64,000 nucleotides of DNA from Coprinus comatus (lineage: Eukaryota > Basidiomycota > Agaricomycetes > Agaricales > Agaricaceae): positions 682,001-746,000 of the forward strand of contig JAWPGT010000002.1 in NCBI GenBank assembly GCA_034638255.1, written 5' to 3'. Below are positions 11,955-21,830 of the stretch, one piece after another. A model generated the notes under the pieces. The model searched no databases, was not told the DNA's origin, and worked only from the letters and a program-made list of their open reading frames with translations. Positions within the stretch are counted from its first letter, which is position 1, and every line of letters begins with the position of its first letter. The position numbers were made by a program, and so were the translations under genes.

Positions 11955-14144
11955 ATGAAGATGCCTATAGTGCTGGGTCTGGACAATCAACGCCTTTCTG
12001 GTTTGCCCAAACTGGATCCCCGACGGGTTGTATTGGACTACGTAGAGAGTCAGCGGGTCTTCGCCAAGTACTATGCTAAAGAAGGACTAGTGGTTATGAA
12101 CACCTGGCTTGTTGAAGAGAACACTAATGACCTGCAATCTCTAAATCCGCCCGAAGTATTTCCTCCACCGACTGGTATTGGCTTCGCAACCCCCGTTCTT
12201 TGTCCTCGTGTTCCTAAATTGCAATCTACTATCGTTTTAAAAGATACCAAGAAAGAGATCTCTGTCAACAATACAAGCCAGTTCAGTGCAAAGCCTCGGT
12301 TGTCGAAGAAGCAAAAGGCCGCACAAAGTAAACACGATTTCGCGACGTCCGAAGTCGATACCAAGATCACATCCAGGCTCAAACGCACTCACCAATCCGA
12401 TGAATACCACAGTTAGTCTCTCCAGTAATAATCGACAATAACTGTCAAAGGATCTTCAACTTTTTACAGGACTGAACGAAAGACAAGAGCGCAAGCGTGT
12501 AAAGCGGAATATCATGCAACCCGAGGAGGATAAACCTTCGTCAAAGAAGTATAAAGAGAAAAAACAATCTATCAAGGCCAAACTTCCCGCTGGCCTTGCT
12601 CTGATGCATGGTTTCACTGCGACGAATGTTGGAAAGAATCGGCTTACGGTCAGAGATTGGACACTTCGGTTTCTCTTTCACTTCTTGATGCCTAGTAGAT
12701 CGACCCCCCTGTTCGCCGGGGTGTATTTGGAAGAGGGAAGACCTCTCATTCAGTCAATGTCGCCAAATCATCTGCAAAGAAAGGCGGGGTTGATAATCAT
12801 GAGATTAGGTATGGAGATCTGTTTTAGTTCGCTGATTAAAAGGGTTACATGTACATTAGCAAACCACCAGTCAAGACCAGACGTGGATTTTCCTCTGATT
12901 CGATATCCCAATCCGAGAGCATTTCATCCAAATCTCCTGAAGTTCAATTTTCTCCAAAAGTGCAAATCACGAAGAAAGACGAACGGATAAAACTGCCGCG
13001 GAAAAATAGTATCCGAACATCAACGCCTTCACCAGAGACTCTATCCTTACCCCAAGCTAAAATTTTTAGGAAGGAGGAATCAATTACCTGGGATATTGAA
13101 AGAGAAGATGGGACTTTACCGTCAGAATCTTCTTTACAGGATTCACAAGCAAGAACTAGCACATTGCTTGTCCATGTAAGTCGACCGGAATGGCTTGTGA
13201 GTGCTCAAACGAACGAGGCCCTGATTTCATCATCGACAAAACGGACAACAATAGATAGTCCAGCTCATTCATCAGGTATTAGGCCTTTAAAGTCAGCGTC
13301 ACCCCCGCCTTTCACTCCATCGAACTCACATTCCAAAATTAACATGGAAATAACCCAGGAATCGGTACATTCAAGATATTTCGAACACCCTGAACCTACG
13401 AAACCTGATTTAGCAAATGTGTCCATAAGTTCGGGCATAAGAGCAATCCAGGACATTTTTGGTGCGGTTCCTGGTGATAATGCGACGCTAAAAGAGAATA
13501 TCGGAACGGAAAACTTGTCTTCGCCACGGCCCTTAAAATCTCCGCACATTATCCAAGGTGGTCTGGCATCCGATTGGCTTTTCGGTGATGTTGCTCTCTC
13601 CGCAAATTTACAAGCCGAAGGAGACTATACCTGGATTTCTTCTCCGCACAGTGTACTATCACACACTCACAGTACCTTGGGAATTCTGGCCTCCATACCC
13701 AGATATTTCCTAGACCAAGACGGTTACTTTGATACCTGGAACACACATCAGAATGAATGCGAGGTTCACAACGAATATCAACATGATCTCGGTTTACCCT
13801 GCTTTGATTCCGACGAAGAGTTTCTCTTGCATAGCTATGACCACGATTCTTCTCAATCCTTCACATCTGTATCTTCACGGAATTGGAAACCAGATTCCTG
13901 CGGCCAATCCGATTTTAGTGTTAATCATTCTCATGTGTCCCTTGAACATACAGAGATTTCCTCCCTCGATGGTAGCCAAGCTGTTCTAGCCGAAGAAACG
14001 CCCACCCTTACATTCACCGAAGGCCGCCGTCTTCTAAGATCTTGTAGTATTAAACAACAATCTCAACATATAATAGAACCACGGTCGGCGGAGGTGGATA
14101 TGGCGAATATTCTTGTAGGACACTGGAAGCCTCAGAAGTATTGA
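11955..14144 (+). CDS. Ser/Thr-rich hypothetical protein, no recognised domain
   Basis: I do not recognise this protein. Four exons were joined: from MKMPIVLGLDNQRLSGLPK at 11955 to about 12410; about 12468-12648 (LNERQERKRVKRN, then Lys-rich); about 12699-12808 (IDPPVRRGVFGRGKTSH); and about 12860-14144. The N-terminal ~100 residues are ordered-looking (DPRRVVLDYVESQRVFAKYY). The middle is basic, with several Lys/Arg clusters that could act as nuclear localisation signals. The long last exon is Ser/Thr/Pro/His-rich and acidic, as in disordered regulatory proteins, and ends GHWKPQKY. An alternative splice near 14118-14164 (GTAGGA donor, GATAG acceptor) would replace the last residues and end at 14245. 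A chromatin- or cell-cycle-related role is possible but unsupported. Confidence 0.7.
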
Positions 14145-14570
14145 TTATGATGTGATAGCTCTACGAAGCGCGGTTGTACCCAATCAATACAAGCACGTCT
14201 ACAACGAAGCAAAAACACTCGGAGAGTGGGATAAGGGTAAGTTAAACCTGACCCATGATAAATACCTTTACCCTTATTAAACAATAATCACTTAAATTCT
14301 GTTCCTGAATAAAAAATCGAATGAATTGGCGCCGTGGTGTTCATCAAGATTTTTGAATCAAATATATATTGCGCAAGTTCTGAATGTTCAGTTCAATCTT
14401 ACCACAGCGCCCGCTGAGTGCTCCAATACGAACCGTGTACTAGCCTCTGTACAAGTCATCAGTTTGGCAATGATGTTGACCCACGCTAATTATACTAATT
14501 AAGGTTTGTTGTTTACGCGTTGTTTGTCCAATCAAAAATACCACTCTACTCGCCCTTGCTTCACCCAAGT
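14145..14570. other. Intergenic between hypothetical gene and GTPase
   Basis: About 425 bp. The first 100 bp are open in one frame and may be an alternative last exon of the preceding gene (stop TAA at 14243-14245). The rest is AT-rich and should contain the promoter of the GTPase gene. No RNA gene or repeat seen. Confidence 0.5.
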
Positions 14571-17500
14571 ATGCCAGTAAAAGAGAATATGGGTAATGCA
14601 CCATCGGTAATTCAATATCGCTCCTGCTGTTTAAGTTAAACCTCACCAAAATTTCCGCACCAAGTCCTTTCCAATAAAGCAAGAACCTGTGGAACACAAG
14701 ACTCCCCTAGGACTGTCTGGTCCATCAAATGTTACCTCGCAAAAAAGCCCAGATGAAAAGCCTATACGCGTGAAGAGAGAACTGGAAGACGCGGTTTCCA
14801 AAGTAATAACGGCGCGTTTTTGTCCAGCGGAATACTTATTTTTATCTTATTTTCTAGTATCTCAATGCTCCCGCTTCCGTACATAACCAAGCTATCAAAC
14901 GTGAAGATGCACAGCCATATCGTGATGGTGCAAAGGCACCTTCTCAGATACCACGCCTACCGAATACCTTAGTCCAAAGCTCAATCCTTCAACATGCACG
15001 CGTCACACCTCCTTTATATACGGAATATCAGTCCGTAGAGGAGATAAATTACTCACCTGAAGCTGCCCTTCGTGAAGGCGTGAAGATAATACAGACTCTC
15101 AAGTCACGTATGAACCAGATGGAATTGGGTAGCAAGCGCCGCGAAGAGGTATGGTCGCAAGAAATTCAAAAGTGAGGATTTACCCTCTATCATTAAGGCT
15201 CGCATGTTAAACGTTCACCCACAGTCTCCAAGATCAAACCACACCTACAACTCTCATTGCTATATGTGGCGGTTTGTTGTCGACCATCTAATGTTTTTTT
15301 ACCTTTTGTACTTACCTGATACGCAGCGACCGGAGCGGGAAAATCATCTATCCTCAACGCGGTCCTAGACGGTATGGACCATATGATACCTTTGTGGGCT
15401 TAAACTCACCTGTTTGTAGATAATATTGTCCCAACAAGCGGGATGCGGGGTACGCCATTGCTATTAGGTTAGAGCATTTGAAGGTGGCTAACAAACGTTT
15501 AGCTTGCACAGCTGTTGTTACAGAAATCGCATATCACAAGAAATCTACAGTTGATGCTGATGTCTCTTTCTTATCGTCAGCTGAATGGAAATCAGAGCTT
15601 GCAGTGCTTCTACATGATATGATTGACGAAGATGGTAACATCAAGAGGACGAATGACTTGAAGAGTGACGCTGGTGTCGCCTGGTCAAAGGTATATAGGT
15701 TTGGTTATTTCTTTCAAAAAGGCGTCTCAAGAAGTTTTAGGTTCATGCCGTATATCCATCGCTTTCGCAAAACCAACTCGTCTCTATGTCTGTAGACCAA
15801 ATCATATCTAGCGATCAAAGTACGTCCTAGTTGGTGTAGCTTATTAGATCGTGTTTTTCTAACGGATTTTGTCCCCAGAGGTCGCTTTGATCTTGGGGAC
15901 AATAAAGAAAATATCTGCCAAGGACTCGCGCGAATTTGGCAAAGAAATTGCCAAATACATCGATTCCAAAGACTCGCATCGTGGCAAAAAGGATAAAGAA
16001 AAGAAGAAGAAGAAAAGTGAACCGAGTTTAATGGACAAGGTCCGCACAGCGGCCGGGCAGCATCCTCGGAACAGGGTTGAAACCTCTGGTGCCGAAGAAC
16101 CTGCTTTGTGGCCATTGATCCGGCAAGTCAATGTTCGCTGTAATGCAAAGCCCCTATCTACCGGTGCTATACTCGTGGATCTACCTGGTGTGCTGTTCTT
16201 AAGAACGAAATTAAAAAGAAATTACTTAGCATATATACAGGTGTTGCTGATGCTAATGCTGCCCGGAACAATATTGCCAAGGACTACATGAAAAAATGCA
16301 ATTGTATTTGGATCCTTGCCCCAATTACTCGAGCAGTGGACGATAAAACAGCTAGAGGTATGATTGTCCATGAATTTGAGATATTTTGGTTCAAAATTAA
16401 TTTTTTTTTCAGATTTGCTTGGAGATGCTTTTAAGCTACAGTTGATGAGTGAGTTCTTGCCACTCTTGTAGCTCTACTAGTGCTAATTATTTTTGACAGT
16501 GGGTAGGTTTTGGTATTTTGATTTTTTACAATTTGCTTAAGTATGAAAAAAACAAAAAACAAATTATAGATGGAAAGTAAGTCTTTTCAAAATCTTTGCT
16601 CATAAATACTTGGGCTGACAATTGCCAGTTATGATGACCATGCTATTACTTTCATCGGTAAGGCTTTTTTGCAAGCAATGCTAAATATGCTGACTAAAAT
16701 TATCACAACAGCGAGCAAGTGTGACGACATTTCTTGCTCTGAAGTCATCCAATCATTGCATCTGGAGGACGATCCCGAACTCGAATCCATCCAGGAACGA
16801 ATCGATGAGATTGAGGACGAAGCTGATATGTGGAAGAAAAATGAATTGACAGCTCAGAAAGAAATCAAAGGTCTGTTCAGCGATATTATGTTCGGTGATG
16901 AGCTACCTTCTCACTTCCCTCTACCGATAGCTATGGAGAAAGAACTGAAAGAACTAAAAGACGTAGTAACCGAACATGAAGAACATTTGAAGGCTCTTGA
17001 GGGTGGAAATGTATTCGTACCTGGTAAAAGTAACACAAACAGCAAGAAACGGAAGAGTGGGGCAAAAGACAGAGGTCGTGCCAAGAGAACTCGAACCTCA
17101 GATAGCGGCGAAGATACAGATGATTTCATCGATGACTCAGATTCGGACTCGTCTGATTCATCCGAGCCGAATATCTCCGGTTCAGATATCGATGTTGACA
17201 CCAGAAGCAGCCCAAGCCCTTCAACAAATTATGATTCAAGCTCATGTGCCGAAGAGGAATCTGACGATGAAGAAGAGACATCACCTCCAGTTACTAAGGA
17301 ATCATTAAAGGAAACTATTAAAAGTACCAAAGAACAGTGCAAAGAACTCCGTCTGGTTCTTACATCATCACGGGAACAGAAGAAAGAAGCGTCTGATAAA
17401 TTAGCAAGGTTCAAGAAATCAATGGCTAAAGCACAGAGGGAAAAAAATGCCTTCTGTTCTCTGAAACGGTCAGAGGTACATTTTTAAATCTTCAGTCTGT

Positions 17501-19340
17501 TGTATATCCCACCTAGCAATCTCTACATACAGTTTTCTCGAGCAGTATTGAAAGAAGATTTCCGTACTGGCCTGAAAGATCTCGATGGTGCGCCTACCTG
17601 AGCATGCTTATGACTATAATACTGATGTAGCACCCGTGTAGATCAAGCTGCAGAAGAACGTGATCCTACTAACTTTGATCCTTCAGTCAACTTACGAGGT
17701 AAATCACACCTAACTCGAAGGAGATGAAATCCAGTAACACGTTGTACTAGATTATAGCGCAATTGACCTGCCAGTATATACTTGCACGAGCAGAGACTAT
17801 ATCCGAATCAAAGGTAAGTTTTGGAACAATTCAAAAGTATGTTACATTTTCTAAACTTGATACATAGGCCAGATCAAAGGAGATGGTCAACCGACCTGCT
17901 TCAATAAAATTGAGGATACAGGCATACCTGCTTTGCAACAATGGTGTCACACACTTACTATTGCCTCTCGTGAACGTGCTGCACATGGATTCCTATCTCA
18001 ATTAAAGGCATTCGCAACCGGGATTGAATCCTATGTCAAAGGTGTATCAAATATACAACCAGCTGATCGAGAAGCTCTGCGAAAGCGGTGGGAAACGGAT
18101 GAAGATGCTAAATTGAGGTTTGACTTCTTGGAAGAAGAAGATAATAAACAAGCTGTGCATAGCCGTGGAGTAACAGTGGAATTGTATCAGGTATGGGTGC
18201 TGTTGGGAAATAGTTCTTCTAAGTTAACATACATCAATAGAAATTTAACGACATAATCGATCATTGTGTTGATGATCTGGATGAACACTTCAAGGATGGC
18301 CTGGAAGAGAAATGTCGGGTCGGCGCTCAGAATGTCTGTCATAATCCAATTTTCTTGAGTACAAAAACTAATCAATTCTTTCCAAAGGCTGCTGGTGCTG
18401 CAGGTGAGACATCAAGCGAATTTGCAAACTCGATGCACTGGGGCACATATCGTGCAAGTAAGTACTTCTCAGTCAAATGTCAATGCAATTTTTTTTAAAA
18501 GTTGCTTTTTTCAGCCCTTCGACGTCATGGATCTTGGCGTCGTGATTTGAACGCAGAGTTAACTCTTCCTTTCACCCGGAATATTGCCAACTCTTGGGGA
18601 AAGGTGTTTGAAACCGACCTGTTCGGGACATTTGAGCAGGGCTCGCTGTCATCTATCTCCAGAATTTTGGACGATATTGAAGCATCGGCACCTCTTGGTT
18701 TAAAGGACCATTCGCGGCTGCAGGGTGATATTTGTCTGGAGGAAGCGCGTGTTGCGTTGGCCAAGATTGTCGATCTTGTTCGAGAAACCTTATCCACACA
18801 ACAGAAAGAGATATCGCGATGCATGGCACCACATGTCCAAGCTCAATTGGTCGAGGGTTATGATCGTGCTATGGAAGAACGAGGTCGTGGAAGTGTTGCA
18901 CGACAGAAGGTACTTTTTTTTAAAAACCTTGAGGCCATCCATCCACTTATGCGTTCATGAAGGCTGTCTTCAACCAATTTATTAACGAGAAGAAGGATAA
19001 CATATTCGAAGATGGTGCAGTTGTTATTATGGATCGGCTGGCTTCTGTTGCCAATGCAGTTGGAAATGAATTGAACGATGCCCTCTTTCATTTGGCGCAA
19101 AAGGTACATCTTGCCTAAACTGGATACAATTTAATCAACAATTGACGACCTATATACTAGATTGAAGTGAATATATCGGTCCTATGGGAAGGGGTACGCA
19201 ATGAGCCTGGTCAAGTTGCAGCACGCAAGCATATTATGGACACGATTACCTCAGTACTCCGTCAAGTTGCTCTTTGGATGGAGGCTGCCACATTAAACAA
19301 AATGAAACAAGACAATGCGGATGACGTAGATATGGACTAA
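14571..19340 (+). CDS. Large SLIP-GC/dynamin-like nuclear GTPase
   Basis: Resembles the nuclear GTPase SLIP-GC group of dynamin-related proteins. About 20 exons, roughly 1,200 residues. Exon 1 (MPVKENMGNAPS) joins to SFPIKQEPVEHK. G1 is spliced from two exons as GATGAGKSSILNAVLDD. The threonine-bearing segment GMRACTAVVTEI follows. G3 is ILVDLPGVADAN and the G4-like motif is TFIASKCDDIS. A long insert follows (about 16990-17280) with a basic cluster KKRKSGAKDRGRAKRTR that fits a bipartite nuclear signal, then a Ser/Asp/Glu-rich acidic tract. The C-terminal half is helical, ending at NADDVDMD. Two micro-exons (16500-16502 and 16570-16576) complete the segment just before G4. The human homologue is germinal-centre-specific; the role in fungi is unknown. 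Confidence 0.8.
16500..16576 (+). other. Two consecutive micro-exons (3 nt and 7 nt) of the GTPase gene
   Basis: Upstream exon ends KLQLM plus one base at 16448. A 3-nt exon (16500-16502, after TTTTTGACAG, before GTAGGT) and a 7-nt exon (16570-16576, after AATTATAG, before GTAAGT) then join to the exon at 16629. Together they read LMMDGNYDDHAITFI. Omitting the 3-nt exon also keeps frame and gives LMNGNYDD. The introns are 51, 67 and 52 nt. Inferred only from reading frame and splice sites. Confidence 0.6.
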
Positions 19341-19556
19341 ACGATCTTGAATTTCAACCGAACCGGCTCGCCTTGTAGACCATTTATTATCTTCAAGCTG
19401 CCCGAATGCTATCTCTCGGTTTGCTTTGGTACATACATACACATACTATACCTACGTAATGAACATGAAATCTTGAATGGAAGGATACAGGAAGTCAGCA
19501 TGTACGCGGAAACGAACACTGAAGCGTAAAAAAAATTAGAATCATGTAAGGAGTAC

Positions 19557-20093
19557 TCAAATTCGAAGAACAGGTCGACCCTGCCTGTCAACTTCGCCAC
19601 CAGTATGAGCATCGATATATCTCGGACGACGCGAATAACCCATAAATCCCCATGTCCCCTTGTCAGACTTATATCGAACACTGTAATTCGAAGCGAGGCC
19701 GAAGAAGTGCTTGAATCGTTCGCCGAATGAGTGGTGAGAAGAATGATGATGGTGATGACTACCACTGTGACTAGGTTGCTGTAGGAAAAAGTCAGCGGTA
19801 GGTTTAACTGACCTAGATAAGACACGGCGTACCACAATAACGGGGGCAGTTGGGACTACAGCAACTGCAGCTTGAGTATGATGTCGGTTGTGCCTCCGAC
19901 TGCTACTATGTGTGGGGACGTGTGTGGGGATGAGCGTGGGGCCGTAAGCCTGGCCATATTGTGTTGCACCATAAGGTGAATCACCGAAGTAGTCACTGGT
20001 TGAATGATGATGGTGTCCGTGGTGTGAGCCAGAAGGGTACATGACTAGAGCAGGTTGTCCGTACGCAGAGGATTGGGATGGATAGTAGCTCAT
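19557..20093 (-). CDS. Small His/Ser-rich hypothetical protein
   Basis: Not recognised. Two exons: MSYYPSQSSAYGQPALVMYP to TAPVIV, then an in-frame intron (GTACGC ... CTACAG, about 54 nt), then QPSHSGSHHHHHSSHHS to the stop TGA at 19559-19557. Without splicing the frame remains open, so the intron could be missed; the donor, acceptor and branch-like CTGAC argue for it. About 160 residues. The first half is Tyr/Gly/His-rich. The C-terminal 55 residues look folded and conserved in style (FGERFKHFFGLASNYSVRYK, then GTWGFMGYSRRPRYIDA and VDRQGRPVLRI). No signal peptide. Like the gene at 11-1697 it mixes His-rich tracts with a D-x-x-G-type tail, but I cannot show homology. Confidence 0.6.
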   Translation of the reverse strand: MSYYPSQSSAYGQPALVMYPSGSHHGHHHHSTSDYFGDSPYGATQYGQAYGPTLIPTHVPTHSSSRRHNRHHTQAAVAVVPTAPVIVVRRVLSRSVKPTADFFLQQPSHSGSHHHHHSSHHSFGERFKHFFGLASNYSVRYKSDKGTWGFMGYSRRPRYIDAHTGGEVDRQGRPVLRI

Positions 20094-20334
20094 TGTGTGT
20101 GAACTTGTGGGTATCTGGACGGGTAGAAGTACCCTTACTCCAAACACTGCCCCTTGAACCGCTGATATTTGCGTTATGATGCCATCTCTGATTCCTTTAT
20201 AGCCACATTTGGTACATTAAGTATCATATTTTAGGTTCGCCTTTGGTGTCTAAAGTTGGACGGAATATTATATATATATAAGAACATTTTTGATAGTTGT
20301 CAATAGTAGTATTGTCATGAACTGCGAAATCAGA

Positions 20335-21551
20335 TTATTCCAAGTCTGGGAAGTCTCCCTCATCTAGGTCGTGGGGCTGTGGAGGGAAATAAACACATTG
20401 GTTCCATTCTAGGACTAGAATAGACACATACCTCCTTAGGCTCTTCATCCTCTCCATATTGCATGGTGTAATCAACGTGACTAATAACTGTCTCCAAAGA
20501 GTCTGGATTTGACAAATCCAAAGGCAAGAAGGACACCAACGGATGGTCCTCAATCTTATAAACCACTATTAGCTGAATGAAGATGAAGAAATAAAGACCA
20601 AATACAAGTTGAACAATTGCCCTATTCAGCGCCTGGAATTTTGGATTTGTGACATTGCGTTCGCGTCCAGGTTCATTTACAAGGAGTAAAGGATCAGGAT
20701 CTAAAAACCTGAATCACAACACATTAGAATGTACTTCATCATGGCAAAATAAGTAAACCACATACCTCGCAATGTCTCGCCGGTTTCGTAGACCATTTCT
20801 TCCTCTTCCTTGATCATCCTCAGAGCTTGACGTAACCAAATCCATCTTGGACATGATGTTGATCCACGGAATTTCTAGGTTGACCATAGCCGACATTGCA
20901 GATAAAACTCCACTATACCAATCTCATTAGCGTATCATACATAGTACATATGCACATTAAACAGTGGAAATGGAAACGTACCTGAAAAACTTATATTTGT
21001 CTTCCATAAACTGCGACTCTATCAGATAAACAGCGCATGTCCGGATACCAAGTCGTTGTAGATTCTTGACTAACGTAGGTAGGAATGGGTGATGTGTGTA
21101 TAGCTCAATCTGTCCTAGAACGATAAGTGAGTATGAAGCAAAACGCACAAACGGATATGTGTCAGTACCCGGACAGTCAATAATGAGATAATCGTCGTCA
21201 AACGATCCTAGTTCTTCCTCCAACCAATCCATATTATCGAGCAAATATCTAACCCGAGACACATCAGTAACACGCACAAAAATCAGCCACTAGGTCTACA
21301 CTCACTCACTCGAAACAGTAGACAAGTCCTCCGTTAGGCCCATAATGCATCTCAGTCATAACATCCTCCAGGCTAATCAAGTCTTTAATGTCGATAACAG
21401 GTTCGAATTCAAAGCTTGTAGGTGCTGCAGCAGGGTCGAGATTCACAAGATGACCAGTACGCTTGGAATTTTGCAGATGTGTTATAAAAGAAGTGCTGAA
21501 TGTTGATTTCCCCGCCCCTGCTGGGCCGGTCACTAAAACTGCGTAGCGCAT
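20335..21551 (-). CDS. GPN3: GPN-loop GTPase 3
   Basis: GPN GTPases assist assembly and nuclear import of RNA polymerase II and III. The protein starts [18 protein letters not shown] at 21551, containing the P-loop. The hallmark GPN insertion is in [13 protein letters not shown]3 is [16 protein letters not shown], split by an intron. A G4-like segment is [10 protein letters not shown]. Later exons give [32 protein letters not shown] and an acidic tail DEGDFPDLE ending at TAA 20337-20335. The order of motifs and the [17 protein letters not shown] start fit Gpn3 rather than Gpn1 or Gpn2. About 290 residues over about seven exons. It is the immediate 3' neighbour of the polyketide synthase in the same orientation and is a housekeeping gene, not part of a biosynthetic cluster. 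Confidence 0.92.
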
Positions 21552-21830
21552 CTTAATAGTGTTAGAGAAAAGGTGTGGAGAAATAAGTTGGTCATCAATA
21601 AGTCGGATCAATCATCACATCACACTTGGATTACATCAGAGAAAGGAAATTTGATTGTATCAGCTAGTACTGTACATTTTTTAATAATGAAAGAAGTTGA
21701 GAATGAGTAAAATCGTAGAATTATAATTTATGTCTATGAGAAAAGGGTCCATGTATGAAATGCAGGTAATTATACACTCTTTGACATAGGAAGAAATCAT
21801 TGTAGGAGAGAAAAAATGTGGCTAAGAAAT

